From positions 124,001-188,000 of the forward strand of contig DATKSL010000012.1 of the NCBI GenBank assembly GCA_035531675.1: a stretch of DNA of 64,000 nucleotides, read 5' to 3'. Made by a program: the position numbers and the translations under genes. The notes beneath the pieces are model-generated. The model made no database searches, had not been told where the DNA came from, and saw only the letters and a program-made list of their open reading frames with translations. Below, in pieces: positions 23,938 to 32,670 of the stretch. Source of the stretch: JAJPIG01 sp035531675 (lineage in GTDB: Bacteria; Desulfobacterota; Binatia; Binatales; Binataceae). Positions within the stretch are counted from its first letter, which is position 1. The number at the start of each line of letters is the position of its first letter.

Positions 23938-24972
23938 TCAGTCCATCTTCCAGATCGGCGAGCGGGCGTTCTTGGCTCGCTCGATGATCGGCATTACGCG
24001 GTCGCCGTCGGCGGCGGGCGCGATTGGCTCATCGGCCTCGCGGCCCAGCTCTTCGATCACCGCCTGACCCGAATCGGCCAACGCCTTCAGGTCGTAGCCG
24101 CCCTCCAGCACCGCGACCATCCGGCTCTCGCAGCACTCGGCGGCCAGCCGCTTTATCCGGCGCGTCATCGCCAGGAAGCCGTTCTCGGTCACGCGCATCG
24201 AAGCCAGCGGGTCGCGGAAGTGACAATCGAAGCCGGCCGAGACCAGTACGAACTCGGGCTTGAATTCGCGGCAGATCGGAATGATCAGCTCGTCGAAGGC
24301 GCGCAGGTACTCGGGGTCGCCGAAGGTGGCCGGCATCGGGACATTGACGGTGAATCCTTCGCCCGGACCCTCGCCGATTTCGTCGATCGAGCCGGTCCCG
24401 GGATAGTGCGGAAATTGATGCGTCGAGGCGTACAGCACGTCGGCCGAGTAATAGAACATATCCTGCGTGCCGTTGCCGTGATGAACGTCCCAATCGATCA
24501 CCGCGACGCGTTTGAGGCCGCGCCGCTGTATCAGCCAGGCGGCGGCGATCGCGACGTTGTTGAACAGGCAGAAGCCCATCGCGCGGGCCGGGAGCGCATG
24601 ATGGCCGGGCGGGCGCACGATCGCGAAGCCGTTGTCGACCACCCCTTCGAGCACCGCCTCGGCCGCGGTCAGCACTCCGCCGGCCGCGAGCAGCGCCGTG
24701 CGGTAGGATTCCGGCGAAGTCGTGGTGTCGGCGTCGAAGGCGTAGCGATCGAGTCCGGCAGTACGGGCCACCGAGGCGATATAGTCGCGCTCGTGGCAGA
24801 GCTCGAGCTCGTCGAGCGTGGCCTCGCGCGGCGGCAGAAACGTGAGCCCGTCGCGCGTCAGCCCCTCCGCCATCTCGATCATCGCCTCGACCCGCTCCGG
24901 CCGTTCCGGATGAACGCGGCCGGGATGATGGTTCAAATAGCGGCGGTCGGTTACCAGCGCGGTCCTAAGCAT
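23938..24972 (-). CDS. Histone-deacetylase-family amidohydrolase (AcuC/AphA-like)
   Basis: A 344-residue arginase/deacetylase-fold protein. The Zn site is visible in DVHHGNGTQDMFYY and in GFDCHFRDPLASM; the catalytic His pair is in RPPGHHALP. Bacterial members deacetylate acetylpolyamines, acetyl-lysine enzymes such as acetyl-CoA synthetase, or other acetylamides. I used the ATG at 24972 (GGAG 8 bases upstream) rather than a TTG at 24993. It precedes the LLM gene by 40 bases and is divergent from tatB, so it may start the minus-strand meta-cleavage operon or be a separate gene. Confidence 0.9.
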   Translation of the reverse strand: MLRTALVTDRRYLNHHPGRVHPERPERVEAMIEMAEGLTRDGLTFLPPREATLDELELCHERDYIASVARTAGLDRYAFDADTTTSPESYRTALLAAGGVLTAAEAVLEGVVDNGFAIVRPPGHHALPARAMGFCLFNNVAIAAAWLIQRRGLKRVAVIDWDVHHGNGTQDMFYYSADVLYASTHQFPHYPGTGSIDEIGEGPGEGFTVNVPMPATFGDPEYLRAFDELIIPICREFKPEFVLVSAGFDCHFRDPLASMRVTENGFLAMTRRIKRLAAECCESRMVAVLEGGYDLKALADSGQAVIEELGREADEPIAPAADGDRVMPIIERAKNARSPIWKMD

Positions 24973-25058
24973 CGTTGACACTCCGACAGGCAATCACGAT
25001 GATTGATTCGTCCGGCGAAATCTTCGTCCCAGCGGCTCGCGGGTGAAGTTCGGGGACA

Positions 25059-25403
25059 GTGGTCGCGGCAGTTTTGAGTATCCTTGAAATCGGCATAGTC
25101 CTGCTCGTCGCGCTGGTCGTGATCGGCCCCGAGAAGCTTCCCGAGGTGCTGGTCGCGGTCGGGCGCGTGATGCGTGAGTTGCGCCTGGCCAGCAACACCG
25201 TGATGCGTGAGCTGACCAGCGCCGCCGACGATCTCCCGGCCGTAATGCGCCCTTATCGTCCTCCCGCCGCCGGCTCTTTGCCGCCTGCCAAAGCTCCCGA
25301 AGCCGGCTCTCTGCCGCCTGCCAAAGCTCCCGAAGCCGCCCCCGCCGCCGCCGACCCAGCCGAGCGCGCGGGCAAACCCGAGCCGCAGGTCCCAGAAACA
25401 TAG
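25059..25403 (+). CDS. tatB: Sec-independent translocase subunit TatB (TatA/B family)
   Basis: A 114-residue protein with an N-terminal transmembrane helix (about residues 4-22), then the GPEKLPEV hinge and an amphipathic helix (VLVAVGRVMRELRLASNTVMREL), the TatA/TatB plan. The acidic hinge GPEKLP favours TatB over TatA. The C-terminal half is a Pro/Ala-rich linker containing a duplicated GSLPPAKAPEA unit. It starts at a GTG and is followed 16 bases later by tatC. With tatC it exports folded proteins that carry twin-arginine signals; a candidate is the protein at 12695-13300. Confidence 0.88.
   Translation: MVAAVLSILEIGIVLLVALVVIGPEKLPEVLVAVGRVMRELRLASNTVMRELTSAADDLPAVMRPYRPPAAGSLPPAKAPEAGSLPPAKAPEAAPAAADPAERAGKPEPQVPET
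25269..25334 (+). repeat. Tandem 33-base repeat inside tatB
   Basis: Two 33-base units, 25269-25301 and 25302-25334, differ at a single base (ctttg versus ctctg). They encode two identical copies of AGSLPPAKAPE in the disordered tail of TatB. The near identity suggests a recent in-frame duplication. Confidence 0.9.
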
Positions 25404-25419
25404 CTCGCGCCGCCCGCCT

Positions 25420-26214
25420 ATGGCCAGCGATCTTCCGAGTGAGCAGGTCGAACCCGTCGCCGAGGGCGAGGGGCAGATGCCGCTCATCGAACATCTCAAG
25501 GAGCTGCGCACGCGGCTGATTCGCGCGCTGCTGGCGCTCGCGGTCGGCTTCATAATCGCCTACCTGCTGTGCGATCAGATCTTTACCGCCTTGACCCTGC
25601 CGTTGCGCGAAGTGGCGCATGGCAACCTGCTGCTGATCGGGACCGGCGTCGGCGAGGCGTTTTTCACCAAGATCAAGGTGGCGCTGATCGCCGGCCTGTT
25701 CATCGCCAGCCCGGCGGTCTTTTACGAGCTGTGGAAGTTCGTCGCGCCGGGCCTGTACGTCACCGAGCGCAAGCTGGCGCGGCCGTTCGTGATTTTCTCG
25801 ACCCTGTTCTTCGTCGCCGGCGGCTACTTTTGCTGGGCGGTGGTGTTCAAGGTCGGCTTCGCCTTTTTCATCAACCAGTACGCTTCGATCCAGGTTACGC
25901 CGACGATTCGGATCAGCGAGTACCTGGCCTTTGCCTCCAAGCTGCTGCTGGCCTTCGGCCTGACCTTCGAGATGCCGATCCTGGCGTTGTTCCTGACCCG
26001 GCTCGGGATCGTCGATTACCGCATGATGATCCATTATTTCCGCTACGCGGTGCTGATCATCTTCGTGGTCGCCGCGGCGCTTACTCCGCCCGACATGATT
26101 TCGCAGTTCCTGCTCGCGATCCCGCTGCTCGCGCTCTATGGGCTGAGCATCCTGGTCTCCTACCTGTTTCGCACCGTGCCGGCCGCCGACGGGCCGGCGA
26201 TGCTGGAATCGTGA
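25420..26214 (+). CDS. tatC: Sec-independent translocase subunit TatC
   Basis: A 264-residue multispan protein. The N-terminal cytoplasmic part has the diagnostic LIEHLKELRTRLI motif, which forms the signal-peptide binding site. About six transmembrane helices follow, with the conserved FEMPILALFLTRLGIV and ALTPPDMISQFLLAIPLL segments. It is adjacent to tatB, as in most Tat operons. Length and motifs are normal for TatC. Confidence 0.97.
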   Translation: MASDLPSEQVEPVAEGEGQMPLIEHLKELRTRLIRALLALAVGFIIAYLLCDQIFTALTLPLREVAHGNLLLIGTGVGEAFFTKIKVALIAGLFIASPAVFYELWKFVAPGLYVTERKLARPFVIFSTLFFVAGGYFCWAVVFKVGFAFFINQYASIQVTPTIRISEYLAFASKLLLAFGLTFEMPILALFLTRLGIVDYRMMIHYFRYAVLIIFVVAAALTPPDMISQFLLAIPLLALYGLSILVSYLFRTVPAADGPAMLES

Positions 26215-26264
26215 GCTAGCCTCGGTCTGGCGCCTCTTTTATAGTCCGAGCGCGGAGAGGAACT

Positions 26265-28661
26265 GTGGCAGTTATTCAGGATTCACCCCGGGCGGTTGGC
26301 GGCCCCGGTATCGCGCCGCGCTGGACGCACAGCGCCAAGGAGGTGGTCGGCACCGCCTACTCGACGCCGAGCCGTATCTGGTTCACGGTTTCGGGCGGCG
26401 TGGTGAGCGAGATTTACTACCCGACCATCGATCGCCCGCAGATTCGCGACCTTCAGTACCTGGTTACCGACGGCGAGACCTTTTTCCACGACGTGCATCG
26501 GCACATGGAATCGCATACCGAGTACTGCGACGATTGCGGCCTCGGGGTCCGCATCACCAATCGCGATCGCGAGGGGCGCTACCAGATCGTGACCGAGGTG
26601 ATCGCCGATCCACATCAGCCCTGCGTGCTGCTCAACACGCGCCTGGAGGGCGATCCCGACCTGCTCCCGCGGCTGCATCTCTACGTCCTGCTGGCGCCTC
26701 ATCTCGAGGTCGGCGGATGGCATAACAACGGCAACTTCGCCGCCATCGCGGGGCACGAGTTCCTCACCGCCCATAAGGACGGCGCCTGGCTGTCGCTGGG
26801 CGGCACCGCGCCGTTCGTCAAGCGTTCGTGCGGTTATGTCGGCAGCAGCGACGGCTGGGGCGATCTGGCGGCCAACTTCAAGCTCGACCACAGCTTCGCC
26901 GCCGCGCCCGACGGCAATATCGCGCTGACCGGCGAGATCGATCTCCGCCACGGCTACCAATTCACCCTTGGGCTGGCCTTCGGCCATAACCTGCATCGCG
27001 CCGTGACCACGCTGTTTCAGTCGCTGGGCGTGCCGTACGCGCAGCATAAGCAGCGTTTCCAGGAGCAATGGCAGCGGGCCTGCCGTGAGTTTCTGCCGAT
27101 GGACCGCTTCACCGGCGACGGCGGCGCGCTCTATCACAAGAGCAACGAGCTGCTGCTGGCTCACGAGGACAAGAACTTCCCGGGCGCGATCATCGCCTCG
27201 CTCAGTATCCCGTGGGGCGAAATCAAGGGTGACGAGGACCTCGGCGGCTACCATCTGGTGTGGACCCGCGACATGGTCAACAGCGCGACCGGCCTGCTCG
27301 CCGCCGGCGACGCGGTGACGCCCCTGCGCGCGCTCATCTATCTGGCCTGCTCGCAGCAGGCCGATGGCGGCTTTCCGCAGAATTTCTGGATCGACGGCGA
27401 ACCGTACTGGCGCGGGATTCAGCTCGACGAGGTGGCGTTTCCGGTGATGCTGGCGTGGCGTCTGGCGCAAGCCGGCGGACTGGCGGATTTCGATCCCTAT
27501 CCGATGGTACGCGCGGCGGCCCGCTACCTGATCCGTGAGGGACCGGTCACGCCCCAGGAACGCTGGGAAGAGAACAGCGGCTTCTCGCCCTCGACGCTGG
27601 CGAGCAATATCGCCGCGTTGATCTGCGCGGCGGCGTTTGCGCGCGATCGTGGCGATGAAGCCGGCGCCCGCTTCCTCGAGGAATATGCCGACTTCCTCGA
27701 AACTCACGTCGAACGCTGGACCGTGACCAGCCAGGGTTTCCTGGTGCCGGGCATCCGTCGTCATTACGTGCGCATCAACCCGGTCGCCCCGGGCGATCCC
27801 GAGGCCGACGAAGATCCCGACCACGGCCTGGTGCTGGTCCACAACCGTCAACCCGGCGATCGGACGATGTTCCCGGCGGCCGAGATCGTCGACGGCGGGT
27901 TTCTGGAACTGGTGCGCTACGGTATCCGTCAGGCCGGCGATCCGCTGATGGAGGATTCGCTGAAGGTGATCGATGCGGTGCTGAAAAGCGATTTCCCGGC
28001 CGGGCCGTGCTGGCGCCGCTATACGCACGACAGCTACGGGCAGCGCGATGACGGCGGCGCCTTCGACCTCTGGGGCGTCGGTCGTCCGTGGCCGCTGCTG
28101 ACCGGCGAGCGCGGCCATTACGAGCTTGCGGCCGGGCGCGATCCGCGGCCCCATCTGCTGGCGATGGAGCGCTTCGCGATCACCACCCGGCTGCTGCCCG
28201 AGCAGATTTGGGATCGCTCCGATATCCCTGACGCGCTGCTCCATTATGGCAAGCCGACCGGCAGCGCGATGCCGCTGATGTGGGCGCACGCCGAGTACAT
28301 CAAGCTGGTGCGCTCGATCGCCGACGGTCACATCTTCGACCTGATTCCCGAGGTCGTCGATCGCTTCCGCAAAGATCGTCCGCGCCCGCGCCTGGAAGTG
28401 TGGAAGTTGAACCGCCACGTCAAGTCGATTCCGTCGGGCACGCGGCTCAGAATCCAGGCCCCGCATCCGTTCGTGTTGCACTGCGGCAAGGGCGACTGGG
28501 CGGAGGTCCACGACACACATTCGACCGCCACCGCGATCGGCATCGAGTTCGTCGATATCGAGGTCGCCGCCGGCGAGCGGGCGCCGGTGCGGTTCACCTT
28601 TTACTGGCTGGATAGCGAGCGTTGGGAAGGACGCGACTATGCGGTTGCGGTGATAGACTGA
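26265..28661 (+). CDS. GH15 glucoamylase / glucodextranase-like glycoside hydrolase
   Basis: A 798-residue enzyme of bacterial GH15 architecture: an N-terminal beta-sandwich domain (about 20-290), then an (alpha/alpha)6 barrel (about 300-690) and a C-terminal beta-rich part. The probable general acid is E435 in RWEENSGFSP and the general base E646 in LLPEQIWD; YHLVWTRDMVNSA is the conserved N-terminal barrel motif. There is no signal peptide, so it is likely to act inside the cell on alpha-glucans, releasing glucose from non-reducing ends. It starts at a GTG 50 bases after tatC. Confidence 0.93.
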   Translation: MAVIQDSPRAVGGPGIAPRWTHSAKEVVGTAYSTPSRIWFTVSGGVVSEIYYPTIDRPQIRDLQYLVTDGETFFHDVHRHMESHTEYCDDCGLGVRITNRDREGRYQIVTEVIADPHQPCVLLNTRLEGDPDLLPRLHLYVLLAPHLEVGGWHNNGNFAAIAGHEFLTAHKDGAWLSLGGTAPFVKRSCGYVGSSDGWGDLAANFKLDHSFAAAPDGNIALTGEIDLRHGYQFTLGLAFGHNLHRAVTTLFQSLGVPYAQHKQRFQEQWQRACREFLPMDRFTGDGGALYHKSNELLLAHEDKNFPGAIIASLSIPWGEIKGDEDLGGYHLVWTRDMVNSATGLLAAGDAVTPLRALIYLACSQQADGGFPQNFWIDGEPYWRGIQLDEVAFPVMLAWRLAQAGGLADFDPYPMVRAAARYLIREGPVTPQERWEENSGFSPSTLASNIAALICAAAFARDRGDEAGARFLEEYADFLETHVERWTVTSQGFLVPGIRRHYVRINPVAPGDPEADEDPDHGLVLVHNRQPGDRTMFPAAEIVDGGFLELVRYGIRQAGDPLMEDSLKVIDAVLKSDFPAGPCWRRYTHDSYGQRDDGGAFDLWGVGRPWPLLTGERGHYELAAGRDPRPHLLAMERFAITTRLLPEQIWDRSDIPDALLHYGKPTGSAMPLMWAHAEYIKLVRSIADGHIFDLIPEVVDRFRKDRPRPRLEVWKLNRHVKSIPSGTRLRIQAPHPFVLHCGKGDWAEVHDTHSTATAIGIEFVDIEVAAGERAPVRFTFYWLDSERWEGRDYAVAVID

Positions 28662-28670
28662 AGTGCGCGG

Positions 28671-28949
28671 TTATTCGATACGGCGCAGCGAGAATTCATC
28701 CGCCATCCCGGCCAGCAGTTCCATCACCTCGGCTTCCGACTCGATACCGTAGCAGAGCCGCAGATGATGGCGGGCAGGATCTTCGGTGCGCAGAGTCGCC
28801 AGGTTGTCGTAGGATTCGATAATCGCCTTGAACAGCATGGTCTTGCGCGGCTCGATCCACACCATCACGGCGCCCATCGCCGGGCCTGTGCCGGCCGGCT
28901 GGCGCTCGTCGCTGGCGACTTGGCTTGGTTGCCTGCTTTTGGAGGTCAT
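28671..28949 (-). CDS. DUF4911 domain protein
   Basis: A 92-residue small soluble protein. Residues about 25-85 (VMVWIEPRKTMLFKAIIESYDNLATLRTEDP...LRLCYG) match what I remember of DUF4911, a short alpha/beta domain found in delta-proteobacteria and related lineages. The function is unknown. The first 20 residues are polar, and the true start may be one of the later Met codons. It converges with the GH15 gene and diverges from the ArsA-type gene at 28987. Confidence 0.75.
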   Translation of the reverse strand: MTSKSRQPSQVASDERQPAGTGPAMGAVMVWIEPRKTMLFKAIIESYDNLATLRTEDPARHHLRLCYGIESEAEVMELLAGMADEFSLRRIE

Positions 28950-28986
28950 CTGGACGGTGGCCTGTGCGGCGCCTAGATTCTAGCCG

Positions 28987-29889
28987 ATGGCACTGCCGCG
29001 GCTCATCTTTGTAACCGGCAAGGGCGGTACCGGCAAGAGCACGCTGTCGGCGGCGCTGGCGGCGGCGCTCGCCGGGCGCGGGCGGCGCTCCCTGCTGGCC
29101 AGTCTCGATGGCCGCCGGTCGGCGGCGCGGATGCTCGAGCCGGAGGAGGGCGGCGACCCGCGCAAAAATACTTCACCGGGCGGAGCGCCGGAAATACTCA
29201 CGCTCAGCCGGCGCGCCGAGCTGGAGGCCTTCATCGAGCGAATCGTGCCGCTGCGCGCGATCTCCAACCGGATGCTCAAAAGCCGCACCTTCGGCTACGT
29301 GACCAGCGCGGTGCCGGGCCTCGAAGCGTTTCTGCTGATGGAACGGCTGCGCGCCGTGGCCGGCGACGCCGCGCTTAACGATTACTACGTGGTGGCCGAT
29401 GCGCCGGCCAGCGGCAACGCGCTCGAGATGCTCGCGGTGGCGGCGGGCGTCAAGGGGCTGGCGCCGCGGGGGACGCTCAATCGGCTCGCCTCGGGAGTCG
29501 AAGCCCTGATTACCGATCCGCGCCGCTTCGGCGTGGCGCTTGCCGCGACGCCGGCGGATCTCGCAGTGCGCGAGGCGCTGGCCACCGCGGGCCGTCTCAA
29601 GGAACTCGGCATCGCCCGGGTAATCGTGATGCTCAATTGCACCGTCGAGGCGCTGTTCGAGACCGCCGAGATCGAGGCGCTGCGCAAACTCAATGGCCAT
29701 CATGAACTCGCCGCGCGCCGCCGCGAGCTCGCCCGGCGCACCGATGCCGCGCGGCGCAAGTTGCGGGCCGCCGGCCTCGAAGCGATCGAACTGCCGATGC
29801 TGTTTCGCGCCGAGCTGCACAGGCGCGACCTGTTGAGCCTCGCCCGCCGGCTCGGGGACGCACTGCTGAGCGATGAAGCCGGCGCTTGA
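28987..29889 (+). CDS. ArsA-family P-loop ATPase (first of pair)
   Basis: A 300-residue SIMIBI-class ATPase. The deviant Walker A is GKGGTGKST (K17), and the switch II-like segment is ADAPASGNALEMLAVA. The switch I position reads SLDGRRSAARML instead of the DPAHS-type sequence, so its partner or cargo may differ from standard ArsA/Get3. It overlaps the next ATPase gene by 17 bases. No arsR or arsD-like gene is near, so an arsenic role is not indicated; a paired heteromeric ATPase is more likely. Confidence 0.88.
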   Translation: MALPRLIFVTGKGGTGKSTLSAALAAALAGRGRRSLLASLDGRRSAARMLEPEEGGDPRKNTSPGGAPEILTLSRRAELEAFIERIVPLRAISNRMLKSRTFGYVTSAVPGLEAFLLMERLRAVAGDAALNDYYVVADAPASGNALEMLAVAAGVKGLAPRGTLNRLASGVEALITDPRRFGVALAATPADLAVREALATAGRLKELGIARVIVMLNCTVEALFETAEIEALRKLNGHHELAARRRELARRTDAARRKLRAAGLEAIELPMLFRAELHRRDLLSLARRLGDALLSDEAGA

Positions 29890-30967
29890 AACGCTGCTCT
29901 CGCAACGGCTGCTGATCTGCGTCGGCCCCGGCGGCGTCGGCAAGACCACCACCAGTGCGATGCTGGCGCTGACCGCGGCCGCGGCGGGACGGGCGGTCGA
30001 TGTATTGACGATCGATCCGGCCCCGCGCCTGCTCGACGCGCTGGGCCTCGACCCCGGCTCGAACCAGCCGCAGGCCGTCGCGCTCGGCGCTATCGGCGGT
30101 GCCAAACGCGGCCGGATGCGCGCGATGCGGCTTGATCCCAAGCATACCTTCGATCGGCTGGTCGGACGCTACGCGCCGTCGGCCGCCGCCCGCGACGCGA
30201 TCCTGGATAACCGCATCTATCGCAATCTCTCGCAGGCGCTGGCCGGGGTCGCCGATTACATGGCGGTCGAGCGGCTGCTCGAGCTTCACGAGAGCGGCGG
30301 CGCCGACCTGATCGTGCTGGATACTCCGCCGGCGGCCGAGGCGATGGACTTTCTCGACGCGCCGCGCCGGCTGCTGGATTTTCTCAACTCGCGCGCCGTT
30401 ACCCTGCTGGGCACGCCGGCCGGCGTGCTGCGCGGCGGCCTCTCGATCGTCGACCTGGCGGCGCGCGCGGTGCTGTCCGCCTTCGATCGCGTCACAGGAC
30501 TGCACCTGCTGCGCGACGTGCAGGGCTTTGTGCGCGGCTTCGACGGGATGTATCCGGGCTTCGCTGAGCGGGCCGCGCGTGCCCAGGCCTTGCTGCACGA
30601 TCCATCCTGCAGCGCCGTGATCGTGACCACCGCCGAGCGCGAACGGGTCGCGCAGGTGCACTCGTTCGTCGCGGGACTGGAGGCTGCCGGGATCGTGCTC
30701 GGGGCGGTGCTGGTGAATCGCGTGAGCGGCGACCTGCCGCGTCTCGGCGGCCCGGCCACGGGCCGCATCGCGCCTGCGCTCGGCCGCAAGATCGGGCGCA
30801 ACCTAGCCGACTTCCGCGCCCTCAAGCGGCGCGAGGCGGGGGCGCTCGACGCGATTCGTGCGATCGTGCCCGCGCACGTGGCGCTGATCTTTGCGCCCGA
30901 ACTGGAACGCGAACCCGGGAACCTGCGCGATCTCGCCGAAATCGGCCGGCGGTTGGCGGACGGCTAG
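29873..30967 (+). CDS. ArsA-family P-loop ATPase (second of pair)
   Basis: A 364-residue ATPase with the P-loop GPGGVGKTTTSA (K24), switch I-like TIDPAPRLLDALGL and switch II LDTPPAAEAMDFLDAP. This copy has the more canonical ArsA/Get3 motifs. Its start lies within the end of the previous ATPase gene, so the two are translationally coupled and probably form a heterodimer, unlike the fused double ATPase of classical ArsA. It converges with a small coiled-coil gene, overlapping it by 4 bases. The cargo is unknown. Confidence 0.9.
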   Translation: MKPALETLLSQRLLICVGPGGVGKTTTSAMLALTAAAAGRAVDVLTIDPAPRLLDALGLDPGSNQPQAVALGAIGGAKRGRMRAMRLDPKHTFDRLVGRYAPSAAARDAILDNRIYRNLSQALAGVADYMAVERLLELHESGGADLIVLDTPPAAEAMDFLDAPRRLLDFLNSRAVTLLGTPAGVLRGGLSIVDLAARAVLSAFDRVTGLHLLRDVQGFVRGFDGMYPGFAERAARAQALLHDPSCSAVIVTTAERERVAQVHSFVAGLEAAGIVLGAVLVNRVSGDLPRLGGPATGRIAPALGRKIGRNLADFRALKRREAGALDAIRAIVPAHVALIFAPELEREPGNLRDLAEIGRRLADG

Positions 30968-31314
30968 CGGCGCCCCTTGGCCGGGCCGCGACCGGCGCCG
31001 CGCGCCGGCGGGGGCTTGACGGGTTCGAGCAGACGATCGACTTTCAGGCTGAGGTTGGCGAACTGGGAGTTGAGATGATCGATGCGCGACTTGAGCTCAC
31101 GAATATCGCGCTTGGAAGGGATGTTGACGAAGTCCAGCACCGTTTCGACGTTGCGATCGAAGATGTGCTTGTTGGCTGTCAGCCGCTCACCGGCCCGTCC
31201 CAGTTGCCGGCGCAGATTCTCGTTAGCCATCACCTCGCTGAAAAAGCTGGCGATGCCGTCCTCGCTGAGCGCCCGGAGCCGATCGATAAGCGTGCGCGCT
31301 TCCCTGCGTGCCAT
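30964..31314 (-). CDS. Small coiled-coil protein, possibly phasin-like
   Basis: A 116-residue helical protein. NIPSKRDIRELKSRIDHLNSQ and the following heptad-like stretch resemble the C-terminal coiled coil of some polyhydroxyalkanoate granule-associated (phasin-like) proteins, followed by a basic Pro/Gly/Arg tail. I chose the ATG at 31314; an in-frame TTG at 31348-31350 would add 12 residues through an AT-rich stretch that looks like promoter. The function assignment is weak. No PHA synthase is in the window. Confidence 0.65.
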   Translation of the reverse strand: MARREARTLIDRLRALSEDGIASFFSEVMANENLRRQLGRAGERLTANKHIFDRNVETVLDFVNIPSKRDIRELKSRIDHLNSQFANLSLKVDRLLEPVKPPPARGAGRGPAKGRR

Positions 31315-31353
31315 AACTATTACTATATATAGGTCCTGCCGCCGCGCCAACTA

Positions 31354-31641
31354 ATGACTACGGTCGCCGCCATCGTGGGCTATGCTTCGGGATTCGCGTT
31401 AATGCGTTATCGCGGATCGCCCGCCGACCTGATCGCCACCGCGCTGATGATCGATGCTGCCCTGGCGCCGTTGACCGCGCTGATCGCCGCGCGGCGCGGG
31501 CGCTCGGTGGCGCTATGGAGCGTGCTCGGTTTCGTGTTCGGAGTATGGGCGCTGTTCTGGGCGATGCTGGTGCTGTCGGTCAAGCCGGCCACTATCGATC
31601 CCCCGCGGCCCGGCTTTCCGCCCACTTCCGACGCCGCCTAG
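31354..31641 (+). CDS. Small multispan membrane protein, unknown function
   Basis: A 95-residue hydrophobic protein with two or three probable membrane spans (about residues 3-15, 24-46 and 50-76) and a Pro-rich C-terminus. It diverges from the coiled-coil gene across an AT-rich spacer (actattactatatatagg, 31316-31334) that is the most AT-rich stretch nearby and likely holds promoters. I do not recognise the family. Confidence 0.6.
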   Translation: MTTVAAIVGYASGFALMRYRGSPADLIATALMIDAALAPLTALIAARRGRSVALWSVLGFVFGVWALFWAMLVLSVKPATIDPPRPGFPPTSDAA

Positions 31642-31749
31642 GCGCGGCCACCCGCCGCTTCTCCGGCGTTGTTGAATCCCCTCGCGACGCGTGCCAAACG
31701 TGATCTATCGATCGCGCAACCGATTGCCCAACCCGCAAGGAGCCCCCTG

Positions 31750-32670
31750 ATGGCCGCCAAAGTCGAATTCGGGATCTTTTCGCCGCAGGCCGGATTGAAT
31801 CTCGCCACCCTGATCGAGCGCTGCAACCTCGCCGAGCGTCTCGGCTTCCATTCGCTATGGCTGGTCGATCACGTCTTCAGCCCGCTCTATCCCGATCTCG
31901 ACCATCACGAGTGCCTCGCGCTGCTGAGCGCCCTGGCCGCGCGCACCGGCAGTATCCGGCTCGGCGTGCTGGTGCTGTGCAACTCGTTTCGCAACCCGGC
32001 CCTGCTCGCCAAGTCGCTGACCACGATCGACCATATCAGCGGCGGCCGGCTGGAGGTCGGACTTGGCGCCGGATGGGCCGAGCGCGAGTACGACGCCTAC
32101 GGCTACGAATTCCCCTCGATAAGCGTGCGGCTCAAGCAGCTCGAGGAGAGCGTGCAGATAATCAAGGCGATGTTCAGCGAGGCGCGCCCCAGCTTCAACG
32201 GCAGCTATTACCGGATCGCCGAGGCGACCAATAATCCCAAGCCGCTCCAGAAGCCGCATCCACCGATCACGATTGGCGGCAGCGGCGAAAAAGTGATGCT
32301 CCGGCTGGTGGCCAAGTACGCCGATCGATGGAACTGTCCGTCGTCCTATCGCGATTTCAACCACAAGCTGGCGGTGCTCAAGGATCACTGCCAGGCGGTC
32401 GGCCGCGACTTCAACACCCTGCAGATCTCGGAACAGACGCTGGTCTGTATGGGCCGCGACGAGGCCGAGGCCGAAGAGAAGTGGAAGGCCGGCCAGAAGA
32501 TGAAGCCGTTCTCCAACACCGCGGTGCGCGGCACGCCCGGGCAGGTGGTCGATCAGCTCCGCGAACGGGTCGACCGCGGGGTGCGGATGTTCGTCTGCTA
32601 TTTCAGCGATCAGGCGGCGCCCGCCACGCTCGAAATGTTCGCCCGCGAGGTGATGCCGGCGTTTGCGTAG
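31750..32670 (+). CDS. LLM-class flavin-dependent oxidoreductase (luciferase-like, copy 2)
   Basis: A 306-residue luciferase-fold protein of the F420-dependent type by motif pattern: SLWLVDHVFSP, TTIDHISGGRLEVGLGAGW and PPITIGGSGEKVMLRLVAKYAD are all typical. The ATG at 31750 follows AAGGAG at 7 bases. It is much shorter than copy 1 (22623) and the two share only the family core. Its stop overlaps the start region of an MlaD-type lipoprotein. Substrate and flavin type are not evident from sequence. Confidence 0.9.
   Translation: MAAKVEFGIFSPQAGLNLATLIERCNLAERLGFHSLWLVDHVFSPLYPDLDHHECLALLSALAARTGSIRLGVLVLCNSFRNPALLAKSLTTIDHISGGRLEVGLGAGWAEREYDAYGYEFPSISVRLKQLEESVQIIKAMFSEARPSFNGSYYRIAEATNNPKPLQKPHPPITIGGSGEKVMLRLVAKYADRWNCPSSYRDFNHKLAVLKDHCQAVGRDFNTLQISEQTLVCMGRDEAEAEEKWKAGQKMKPFSNTAVRGTPGQVVDQLRERVDRGVRMFVCYFSDQAAPATLEMFAREVMPAFA

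Noticed and set aside
26283..28520. Open frame of about 745 codons opposite the GH15 gene
   Set aside because: The plus strand has complete GH15 motifs; the opposite frame has low-complexity composition and no motif.
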